A stretch of 64,000 nt of DNA from an uncultured Arenicella sp. GTDB lineage: Bacteria; Pseudomonadota; Gammaproteobacteria; Arenicellales; Arenicellaceae. Both the position numbers and the translations under genes were made by a program. A model generated the notes under the pieces. That model worked only from the letters and a program-made list of their open reading frames with translations, was not told the origin of the DNA and searched no databases. The stretch covers positions 1 through 64,000 of the forward strand of contig CALJWL010000052.1 in NCBI GenBank assembly GCA_937974565.1, in the 5' to 3' direction. Each line of letters opens with the position of its first letter. The first letter of the stretch is position 1. Shown in pieces: positions 1 to 7,800 of this stretch.

Positions 1-404
1 GTCGCGTTGCCACCGATCAACCCAAAAGAGAGATTGGTACGCGTACCTCGATAACGACACTGACACGAACAATTACTTTAGCCAAACGAAAAAACAATGA
101 CAGAATAAAGAGCGGATGCGCTCGATCAAGCAACGGTAGGCAGTGCAACCCCCGACGGCGTTAGGATAGCAGCATAAAGCGCGTGCGCATTATGTTGATC
201 TACGAACCTAGACTGAGGACAGGCTCTGCGTCGTACCCTGAATGGTTAGATAGGTCAACTCATCGAGTTGATAGCCCACGAATACCAGCATAGAAACCGA
301 CGACATAGCAGTTTGCTTCATCGACGCATCCGTTCTTTTACAGCCGCAATATTATGGTTGAAAAACGCCAGGATTTACTTCGTTCCTATTGACAGAGAGA
401 GTCA
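1..404. other. Gene-poor left edge
   Basis: No convincing coding region is visible on either strand. The stretch holds a perfect 7-bp inverted repeat (TCAACTC/GAGTTGA, 255-261 and 265-271, 3-base loop) and a short GAGCG/CGCTC hairpin near 110-125. If the attC-like site at 405-486 is real, this would be the next cassette of the array, non-coding or decayed. A GTTAGGA core-like heptamer lies near 159 but I found no matching second arm, so no further attC is claimed. Confidence 0.4.
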
Positions 405-486
405 TACCAACGCCGCGAACACGGGCGCGCGTTTTTTGCGCGTCCGAGCGAACGCAGTGAGTGACAGTGTTTTGCCTTGTTATGTG
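405..486 (-). repeat. attC-like recombination site 1
   Basis: Imperfect palindrome with the layout of an integron attC site. The outer arms are CAACGCCGCGAACAC (408-422) and the complement of GTGTTTTGCCTTGTTA (467-482). They pair at 11 of 16 positions, with the mismatches grouped between the R and L boxes and one extra base in the right arm. The edge heptamer GTTATGT fits GTTRRRY at 6 of 7. The centre contains GC-rich GCGCGC/GCGCG stretches. It lies 7 bases past the stop codon of the minus-strand ORF at 493-771, the position of an attC at the end of a cassette. The family assignment is by structure only. Confidence 0.5.
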
Positions 487-492
487 TTTCAT

Positions 493-771
493 TTAGATTG
501 ACCATGTTAAGGACTGACAGTTACGTTTAGCTAATTCTTGTGCTTCTTCTAAAGAAGCTATGCCTTGCACTTGTGAAACCAATTTACCCTCATGACAGTA
601 TTGCAAAATATTATAATAAGTACCAAATTGGTCATTCCTAATATCTTCTGGATCTAAGAAATCACCACTATCAGGTTTGAAATTAGTTTCCGTAATTTGC
701 ACCTTTAATTTAACCGAGCCGTCATACAACCAGTGCCCTGTTAATATGGTTTTTGAAGAGTCTCGATTCAT
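493..771 (-). CDS. Orphan cassette-type protein, unknown function
   Basis: A 92-residue soluble, acidic protein that I do not recognise. It has no signal peptide or membrane segment and two cysteines (in QYCHEG and KRNCQS). The ATG at 771 has no clear ribosome binding site, which is common in gene cassettes. The ORF is bracketed by two attC-like palindromes at 405-486 and 789-870, giving a predicted cassette of about 385 bases, the usual cassette size. Location, size and lack of recognisable relatives all fit an integron cassette gene. The ORF could be spurious, but its length fills the space between the two sites almost exactly. Confidence 0.55.
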   Translation of the reverse strand: MNRDSSKTILTGHWLYDGSVKLKVQITETNFKPDSGDFLDPEDIRNDQFGTYYNILQYCHEGKLVSQVQGIASLEEAQELAKRNCQSLTWSI

Positions 772-788
772 GAGTTAACTACGAACAC

Positions 789-870
789 ATATAACGTCGC
801 CATAAAAGGCGCAGCTTTAGCTGCGTCCTGTGGAGCGCAGCGACACAATTGTTAATGGCCTTGTTAACTA
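789..870 (-). repeat. attC-like recombination site 2
   Basis: The better of the two attC-like palindromes. The left arm TAACGTCGCCATAAAA (792-807) and the complement of the right arm (TAACAAGGCCATTAACA) share TAAC, then three unmatched bases, then GCCAT and AA, the spacer-in-arm pattern of R/L boxes. The edge heptamer GTTAACT (863-869) fits GTTRRRY at 6 of 7. The centre carries GCAGCTTTAGCTGC and GCTGCG/CGCAGC stems. The extra base lies in the right arm, as at site 1, so both sites have the same orientation. It sits 20 bases past the stop of the ORF at 890-1198. Confidence 0.55.
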
Positions 871-889
871 TCATGTTGGATAAAGTTTT

Positions 890-1198
890 TCACAGAAAAA
901 TCAACAATAAAAAGTAACCCGAGGATACAAAGATAGCGCCTAAGAATGCAATGGTAAACCCTCTAGCTGTTGGTACAAATGCACCCGTCTTATCTTTTTT
1001 GCCATTAAGAAACAATAGAAATAGAAAGGTAAGAATAAATATAAAAGGAATTGCATATAAAAATACGAGACCTGCAAACATGTTGTCTACTTCAGCAAAT
1101 GCATTAGTGCTGTAAGCAGATAAATATAGAAAAATAAATATTCGCTCGATGATATTCAATAAACGCATAGTTAACAGCTTATTAAATGGCGTGCGCAC
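890..1198 (-). CDS. Small membrane protein in cassette context
   Basis: A 102-residue protein with three hydrophobic segments (about residues 15-35, 41-63 and 82-102) separated by a basic loop with GKKDKTG. Unknown family. The GTG start at 1198 is preceded by AAAAGG at a 7-base distance, so I keep it. An ATG at 1168 would give a product starting with a signal-like stretch ending AFA. The attC-like site at 789-870 follows directly, so this looks like the second cassette of the patch. Small membrane proteins of unknown role are frequent in such cassettes. No function is proposed. Confidence 0.5.
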   Translation of the reverse strand: MRTPFNKLLTMRLLNIIERIFIFLYLSAYSTNAFAEVDNMFAGLVFLYAIPFIFILTFLFLLFLNGKKDKTGAFVPTARGFTIAFLGAIFVSSGYFLLLIFL

Positions 1199-1438
1199 TT
1201 TGTCGCCTTTTTCTCATTGTACATATTTTATTAACTCCTTAATTTTTTTCAGCTTAATGCATCTTATCTTGCTCTTCAGAAGGATGAAAGGGGGCGTGCG
1301 AATGTTTCTACCGGCGGCGCCCTCCTTTATTTTGTTTTCGATTATATAACTTTCTGATTTGTAACGGCTATTTTTCTATCAGCCTCGTAAAGGAAGCAGC
1401 AAACGGTGGCTTAATTACTTGATTTCATATTTTCATAA

Positions 1439-1468
1439 AAATAAACTGTATTTACATACAGTTTATTT
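1439..1468. promoter_or_regulatory. LexA (SOS) box in a perfect palindrome
   Basis: A perfect inverted repeat with 13-base arms (AAATAAACTGTAT and its complement) and a 4-base TTAC spacer. The core 1446-1461 is CTGTATTTACATACAG, matching the CTGT-N8-ACAG LexA consensus with 14 of 16 bases of the ideal alternating form. It lies about 240 bases from the cassette-like ORFs. Integron integrase promoters usually carry a LexA box in this place, but no integrase follows. The only reading frame directly behind it is the 25-codon ORF at 1480. Confidence 0.7.
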
Positions 1469-1479
1469 GATGGATTGAA

Positions 1480-1557
1480 ATGACTGGTAACAATCTGTTT
1501 TCAGGCTCATTTTTTGATCTATTTGACCGACAGTGCGTGGATGTGGGGATGCCTTAA
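1480..1557 (+). CDS. Micro-ORF behind SOS box (25 aa)
   Basis: ATG at 1480, TAA at 1555-1557, only 12 bases after the LexA palindrome. The product is aromatic-rich in the middle (SGSFFDLFDRQ) and not hydrophobic enough to be a TisB-like SOS toxin. The upstream GATGGA is a weak ribosome binding site. It may be a real SOS peptide, the leftover 5' end of a deleted gene, or chance. I do not recognise it. Confidence 0.25.
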   Translation: MTGNNLFSGSFFDLFDRQCVDVGMP

Positions 1558-1743
1558 AGGCCGAACAAAGTCACTTGCATTAAATCAAATTACATATTCG
1601 CTTTCATCACCGGTAACAGGCCTCTGCTCAAACTCTTGAGGGTTTTTTGGTCATAATCAGTGGTCTGACCTGCCTTTTATTTTTTGATCTGTCGAGGCTG
1701 GTGAAGTGAGTGGGGAGCTTTTTTTCAGTGGCACGGCTTTTTG

Positions 1744-2328
1744 TTAATCAATGTCTAGCTCAACTATTTTAACGGAGTATTGCCGTTTGTTGACTGACCG
1801 CTTTTTATCGGCCAATTCTTCCTTGGATTTGGGTTTATACAGCTGGCAACCCAATTTAAGGGACTTTCCAGCCTCTAACGTTACATCCAAACTCGCTATT
1901 GCTAGATTGGATGAGCCTCCTTTAAAAGCTTGATGGGGTCGACATTGTGCGACAACTTCATATGCCCCAGGGTTAAGGTCAAGCCAACGGGTGACAGAAG
2001 ATTCTTTGTCGGCGGCAAAGCTTGAAAAAACGGTGTCTTTATTGCTGTTTTTAATTCTCACAATTTCGCCAAACCAACGTTCTTTGATTAAGTTTGGAAC
2101 TCGGTTTGTCTTTTCAAAGATGACCCTGGAAAGCTCTGGCTCAAGAGATGGAATGTCTTCACGCTTTGAGTTTGAAGCGCAGCCCGAAAGAGTTAATACT
2201 GCGCAAACGACAACCACAATTTTGCCTTGATGCCTGCTACCCCTAGAAATAAAAACCTTGTTGGCCGTTGCGCGAATGACGGTTTTGATTGATAAAAGCA
2301 GGATACTTTTCTTTAATTTATTGACCAT
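1744..2328 (-). CDS. Putative lipoprotein, unknown function
   Basis: A 194-residue protein with a lipobox LTLSGC (Cys about residue 50) after a hydrophobic run, predicting an outer- or inner-membrane lipoprotein. The start at 2328 is supported by TGGAG 7 bases upstream, but the 35 residues before the signal-like segment are unusual; the real signal peptide probably begins near residue 31, so the N-terminus could be an extension or a minor fusion. The mature part is a mixed alpha/beta-looking domain with two cysteines (QCRPHQ, LGCQLY) that could form a disulfide. No family recognised, and no co-transcribed neighbour. Confidence 0.7.
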   Translation of the reverse strand: MVNKLKKSILLLSIKTVIRATANKVFISRGSRHQGKIVVVVCAVLTLSGCASNSKREDIPSLEPELSRVIFEKTNRVPNLIKERWFGEIVRIKNSNKDTVFSSFAADKESSVTRWLDLNPGAYEVVAQCRPHQAFKGGSSNLAIASLDVTLEAGKSLKLGCQLYKPKSKEELADKKRSVNKRQYSVKIVELDID

Positions 2329-2481
2329 GAGTGCGCTCCAAAATAAAAGGTGGTTTTAATTATAGGCTGTAATTGGTTGATATAAACGGTCACTAAAACG
2401 AGTTTTACATTATTTAAGCTCATTGAACAAAACGATTTTAATTTAAAAAATAGTTTTTATGACATTTAGAGCAACAAGAGC

Positions 2482-2505
2482 AAAAAAGCCGCCATAAGGC
2501 GGCTT
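2482..2505 (-). terminator. Rho-independent terminator of the C25 gene
   Basis: Perfect stem AAGCCGCC/GGCGGCTT with an ATAA loop (2486-2505). Read on the minus strand, the stem is followed by a run of six T. It lies about 60 bases after the stop of the C25 protease gene and would end the giant protein-protease transcript. Confidence 0.85.
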
Positions 2506-2564
2506 CGAGAAAGGCCGGTTTAAAATGCAATTGCCATCGTGTTGATGATCACTGCACCGAAAAT

Positions 2565-4820
2565 TTAAGGGTTAACCATTAATGCTGGGTCACCAATGAT
2601 TTGCCAACCTAATTGTATGGCGGGAAAATCTTCTCGTTGAGCCAGTGCCTGTTTGGCCCGAATGACCGCTTCACCGATGGTAATACCTTGATCGTACATA
2701 ATTTTATTCAACTCAACGCCCAACGCTCGCTCACCGGCTGACGTTGTAAGTGTGGATGCACCCAACACTGTCGCCGCGCCATTTTCTCCGCCTAGTAAGA
2801 ATTCGTCTGCCATTGTGTTTCCTGCGGGGTCAACAAAATAACTATTCCAACAGCCCCACTGTGTGACTAGCGCTGGCTTGCCTATGTTGGTCAGCAAGGA
2901 AATTTGCGTTGAACGCAACATTGGTGGGGTGCTAAAGCTCCAGCGACGGTGTGACGAGTGACCGATAAAGTTCACAACAGAAACACCGGCATTGATTGCG
3001 GCTAAGGTTTTTTCGTGCGCCAGTTGCCCACCGTCAACATCGGGATAGGCTCTGAAGTCGCTGCGAATCGAATCGCGCCATGTTTTGGGCATAGCGGCGA
3101 TTAAGGCTTCGGCATCTTGAGTAAATGAAACGCCGTTACCTGTGTCTTCTTTGTCTGCGGCGACCAAAACACGACCGGCATAACCTTCGCGAGCCTCGTA
3201 GGCCTTTAACTTATTCACTACGGCTTGCAGCTCTTCTTTGGTCCTAACCGAAATTCGACCAATCGCTAGTTCTGGTACGCCATCGTTATCTAAATCACCG
3301 TAAGACGCGTCAGACGCAGTTTGTGTAACCAGTAAGCGCCCACCGGGTGTGGTGATATAACGAGTTGGTATTAAGCTAACGGATTCAGTTTGAAACTTTT
3401 TATAGTCATAAGTGTCGTTGCCAACAAAAACAACAAAACGTGTACCAAGATTGCCTTTGGCGTACTTAATGTAGTCGTGGATCGGCTGAGAATCGGGAAC
3501 GTGATTACCAAACTGTGCGTAAATTTGATCTACATCTACGACTTTTACTGCGTAGTTTTGTGAGCGTAATGCAATCAACTGATCAAGCTCATCACCCATC
3601 ACGCTTTTATGTGCAATGATGAGGTATTCGGCTTGACCTGTTTTGATGTTTTGCGCCGCCAACAAGTTTTGCACACGCGGTTTACGATAACCAGACTCAC
3701 CGACAATAATATAATCGGCGGGCGCGCCTGTTGCATTGAACACAATATCACCGTTGCTTCTAACCGCCGTAGATAAGCGTTCAATCTCAGTGCCTGACAG
3801 TCGACGGTAAACAGAGAAATCTTCTGAGGCTATGCCACTAACCGCGGCGTGGCCTGACTTAAAACGACCTTGAAGATACTCTTCACGCGCAATGGTGTAA
3901 CGAGGGTAGGTGATTTGAAATTTGTTTAAAGTGACGATATCAAATGGCACATCGGCAATGGCTCGATAGTTGTATTTGAAGGCATTCGACCCTTCGTTAA
4001 TCACTACATTGGTGGCGGTAAAAGTGTCGACCGCGTTACCATCAAATTGTTGGTCGCCCAGCACGGCCTCATTTACCAGCACTTCGTAATGATGATCGTT
4101 GCCTTCAATATCAAAATCCAGCAATCCATACATTTGCACCTCTATATCAGCCGTGGCTGAGCCGCCAACAACGTCTGAGAGTTCAAAGTTATAGGTTGGC
4201 GTTGGAAAAATGCTGAAATTTTGACCAAAGTGCCAAGGGTCAACACGAGACGGCGCCGAGAAGTCATAAAAGTTATTTTCTTCAATTACTTCGGTGTGGG
4301 TATAAACCACGGCTTGATTGGCGGTTACATTAGTACGCCGACGATCAGAACTAATTTTGATAGGCCGATTTTCACGTAACTCTCGTCGATTTAGAAAGTG
4401 CAAGGTGTAGGCTCGCTCATTGGTGTACAAACTTTGCGCTGAGTCTGCGTAAAACTCGATAAACCCACCAGGGCCAAAGAACCCACGGGCGCCGTTTTCA
4501 CTTTGCCCTTTCACTCTTAACGGTACTGACTGGCCATCAAGCGTTACGTTCAGCTTACGAACTCTTAAACCACGCAAATCAGCGCCCGCAGCGGCCAGTT
4601 CTTCGTAGCTAATGCGTTGCATGCCAGACTGACTAACCATAAGGTTGAGTAACTCAACCGCACTGACGGGCGAAGTTGCGAACACACTAGAAACACCTAA
4701 GAGTGCGGCAGTAAAATACTTTTTCACTATCGTGTTCTTATTCATCTTTCTCATACGGTTTGCTCGGCCCATTATGGGGGAGTGATTACCAACCGTGTTA
4801 CCTGTTACTAAGTATTTCAT
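2565..4820 (-). CDS. C25 family (gingipain-type) cysteine protease
   Basis: Secreted protease of about 751 residues. The C-terminal half has the C25 layout: a GDxDNDGxPELAIGR-type segment, then the catalytic His in NFIGHSSH (about residue 621) and the catalytic Cys in TQWGCWNSYF (about 657), ending with the family-typical GWQIIGDPALM. The N-terminal region (YEELAAAGADLRG...) resembles the module that precedes C25 domains in single-chain homologues. A first ATG at 4835 is unlikely because its own codons form the GGAGG ribosome binding site of the ATG at 4820, 8 bases further on. The signal peptide is long (about 49 residues, hydrophobic LLGVSSVFATSPVSA). No type IX secretion tail is visible. 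Probably the second gene of a two-gene operon; substrate unknown, with the adjacent giant protein the obvious candidate. Confidence 0.85.
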   Translation of the reverse strand: MKYLVTGNTVGNHSPIMGRANRMRKMNKNTIVKKYFTAALLGVSSVFATSPVSAVELLNLMVSQSGMQRISYEELAAAGADLRGLRVRKLNVTLDGQSVPLRVKGQSENGARGFFGPGGFIEFYADSAQSLYTNERAYTLHFLNRRELRENRPIKISSDRRRTNVTANQAVVYTHTEVIEENNFYDFSAPSRVDPWHFGQNFSIFPTPTYNFELSDVVGGSATADIEVQMYGLLDFDIEGNDHHYEVLVNEAVLGDQQFDGNAVDTFTATNVVINEGSNAFKYNYRAIADVPFDIVTLNKFQITYPRYTIAREEYLQGRFKSGHAAVSGIASEDFSVYRRLSGTEIERLSTAVRSNGDIVFNATGAPADYIIVGESGYRKPRVQNLLAAQNIKTGQAEYLIIAHKSVMGDELDQLIALRSQNYAVKVVDVDQIYAQFGNHVPDSQPIHDYIKYAKGNLGTRFVVFVGNDTYDYKKFQTESVSLIPTRYITTPGGRLLVTQTASDASYGDLDNDGVPELAIGRISVRTKEELQAVVNKLKAYEAREGYAGRVLVAADKEDTGNGVSFTQDAEALIAAMPKTWRDSIRSDFRAYPDVDGGQLAHEKTLAAINAGVSVVNFIGHSSHRRWSFSTPPMLRSTQISLLTNIGKPALVTQWGCWNSYFVDPAGNTMADEFLLGGENGAATVLGASTLTTSAGERALGVELNKIMYDQGITIGEAVIRAKQALAQREDFPAIQLGWQIIGDPALMVNP

Positions 4821-4828
4821 ATCAGTAT

Positions 4829-4833
4829 CCTCC
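4829..4833 (-). promoter_or_regulatory. Ribosome binding site fixing the C25 start
   Basis: GGAGG on the minus strand, 8 bases before ATG 4820. It overlaps the last base of an upstream ATG (4833-4835) and so favours the downstream start. It lies only 8 bases after the stop codon of the giant gene (4841-4843), consistent with translational coupling. Confidence 0.75.
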
Positions 4834-4840
4834 ATCGACC

Positions 4841-7800
4841 TTAGTTTGAGAGCGCACGTTCAGCACGCTCTTCATCATCAAGTTCGACACCTCGTAGAAT
4901 CGACTCTATCGAGTTGTAATCGTCATCATTCGCCGACTCAGACAAGTCAACCTTGCCCCAATCGAAACTCTCAGAGTCCGTATCAGTAGCGCCGTAAGTC
5001 TGCCCTACTTTAAACGGCCCGTGTGCGTTTACCTCCTCAGCGCTTGATACATCAACCAAAGCAAACCAGGTTGCGTCAGTTACAGCTTGGAACTCATAAG
5101 TACGAACACTTAAGGCTTGGCCTGGCAAGCTTTGAATCAACTCAGGAGAAATCAATTGCCAATCGTCGTCGCCGCGTGCGTAGATTTGGAACCCGGCGTG
5201 GCCCACTTCATTGCTGGTTTCCCAAACAAACGTCACCGTGTCACCAATGCGTGTGGCGACAAACGAGTTCATGGTTACTGGAGTAGTAGTAAAGTTACGC
5301 TGGTAACCAAAATCAATGCCCGTAATGTCAACACCAGTGGCATTAGCTCCTGATGCGTCCACATCAATTGGCGTGCTTGTTTGATCATCACACAGGCTTG
5401 CCGTTGGGCTATCACACACTCGATCAGAGTCATTACCAGACCCCAGAGCTATGGCTGCTAGGTCTGGATCACCCGTTTGACCGTAACCATCAATGCCGGT
5501 GCCATCTGTGCGAACCACCACACGGTAGTTGCCGTCTGGCAGCCCATTGAATGTGTAATCGCCGTCTGGACCTGTCGTAGTGGATTGAATCAACGTGAAA
5601 TCGCCGTTTGGCTGCTGCACAAACAGATCCACTGGCACACTCGCCACAACGGGATCGTTAACGCCATTATTTGACGTATCAGGGCTCGGGCCACCGGCCA
5701 CACCGTCCAACTCACCAGTAGCAATACTCGTGCCCGCAGGTTCCACCAGATCTTCATCTTCAACAAACACCGTGCCGCTCAACGTATTCGCGCCAGCCAC
5801 ACCAAAGTCAGCGGTGAAATCTGGCAGACCGGTTGCCGATTGATTGACGACGTAAGTCCAAGGTTTGGCAAAATTGTCGCCTGAGTTACCGGTAATCAGT
5901 GTGCTGTCATCCGCTTCAACAAACCCTTGGGCATCGGCCACTGTCACGATGTACTGACCTTCAGGCAAGCTGGTGCAATAGTATTCACCGCTTTCGTCCG
6001 TGGTAACCGTTCGGATTAAGTTGTCGATACCGGGCACTGGCTGTTGATCGGCTGACGCAACGGTTGGGTCGTTAGGCACTTCGCTGTTATCAGCGTCTAG
6101 CCAGCACTGAACCACAATGCCGGGAATGCCAGGTTCGTTATCGTCAGCAATACCATCGCCATTTATATCGAAGAAGAAGCGATTACCGATAGAGCCTAAT
6201 CGCGTATCTGACACAAATCCCGCATCACGGTCGATCAAATTGCGTAATGCTGGATTATTCACATCAATAGTAAATGGATTAACGATGGTTTGAGCCGGAT
6301 TCAAGTCTCGTGTCACGTTTTGATTATCCGTGATAACCACTTGGTAATCACCACTGGCAAGACCGGTAAACACATAGTTACGCTCATCGCCCGTCAACGG
6401 ATCAATAAATGACGGGACAGTGGTGGTGGTTGCAATCACCTCACCGGCGCCATTAATTAGATTGAGGCTAATGCCTTCTAACTCATTATCAATGCCCGGC
6501 GCATAGGCACCGTCTTGATCAATGTCCGCATAAATGGTTCCAGCAATGCTGCCAGCTGAGTCACTTGGCGGTTGGAAACCAAAATCGATGAACGAGATAT
6601 TGTTATCAGGGTCGCTGGCCAAATCCACCGGGAAATAATTGAAGTCGCCCAACGGCAGGTTCGTTGGTTGGGCCTCATTCAAGTTCAAACCAGACTGAGT
6701 GTCTATGTCAGCTTGCACGTAATTAATCAAGAAACCGTCTTGTAAGTCGGCACCACTGATATCCGTCACGCTCCAAGTGCCATCTGGCCTTGTGGTGGTG
6801 GTAAACAACACATTTCCAGTGCCTGAGGTAACGCCCTCAGTGCTTCGCACTTCGATGGTGACCCCACCGATTGGTGCCTCGCCTGGTTGGGCAATACCAT
6901 CGCCATTGGCATCCACCCACACAAAGCCGGAAAGTGCCCCGGTACCCGTTTCAGGGATGTAACCAATGTTGACGTCACGCGCATCTTCGCCTTCAGACAC
7001 ATTGACTGGAGCTGGGTCCACGCTGTTCTCTAAACCGTCAGGAATATCGTCAGGGTTTGAGTCTGTCACGTATTGACCAGGCGGCAAATCTAAGAAAACG
7101 TAATCGCCGTTCGCGTCGGTGGTCGTGGTCGCAATAAAGTTTGGACTTGATGGGTCACACGTGTCCGTCGCATTCGGCAACGGCGCACTGCACAGATACA
7201 CATCAACGCCGCCTAAGCGCTGCTCGTTATCATCTGGCACGTTGTTGTATGGTACATCAGCTGTTTCTTCATCTACCCAAACTGTGCCAGAGATCGAACC
7301 GGTTGCCTCTTCACGAATGTACCCAAAATCAACGTCGGTCACATCCGCTGAGTTGATGTTAGCATCAATCACATCAAGGCCACTGGTAATGTCAAAGCCC
7401 GTTAACAGTGCGGATTCATCGGTCACTGAAACGGTGTAGTCGCCGTTTGGTAGTCCGCTGAATTGGTAGTCGCCGTTGGCGTCTGACGTTGTGGTCGCGA
7501 TGATTTCAGAATCACTGGCCGGAATAAAGGCCGGAGAAACTTTCACCTCAGCGATGTTTAGAATTCGCGACAAACTGCCTGTCGCTGGTTTCTGAAGCCT
7601 GATGTAACGCCCAGTAACACCTTCAAAGTCCACCGTCACGTCACCGGTAATACCCGTTGGCAATATAATCTGGGCATCGGCATTGGCTACCGCTGCATTA
7701 AAATTAGCACTGTCGCTCCCCGTGCTGTCAAACGGAGTATCAGACACAAACACTGAAACCGCATCTAATCTATTCTGACAACAATCATCACGATTAAAAA

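Larger units (their letters stand above)
1199..1743. other. Non-coding stretch with SOS box and micro-ORF
   Basis: No gene of normal size. Where an integrase gene would be expected (starting right of the LexA box and running on the plus strand), all frames are interrupted by stops and I see no tyrosine-recombinase motifs. A weak stem AAAGGGGGCG/CGCCCTCCTTT brackets 1287-1328. Near 1167-1235 the sequence repeats the AGTTAA core in inverted orientation, with the ten bases at 862-871 recurring inverted at 1167-1176. That could be a decayed attI or attC, but the arms need gaps to align. Confidence 0.4.

Noticed and set aside
52-166. ATAACGACAC and GTTAGGAT as a possible third attC
   Set aside because: Arms do not align beyond TAACG; spacing and pairing are poor.
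268-501. 77-codon plus-strand frame with an NRRHSS stretch recalling transposase C-termini
   Set aside because: The match is short, the frame runs through the attC-like palindrome, and no other transposase motif or terminal inverted repeat is near.
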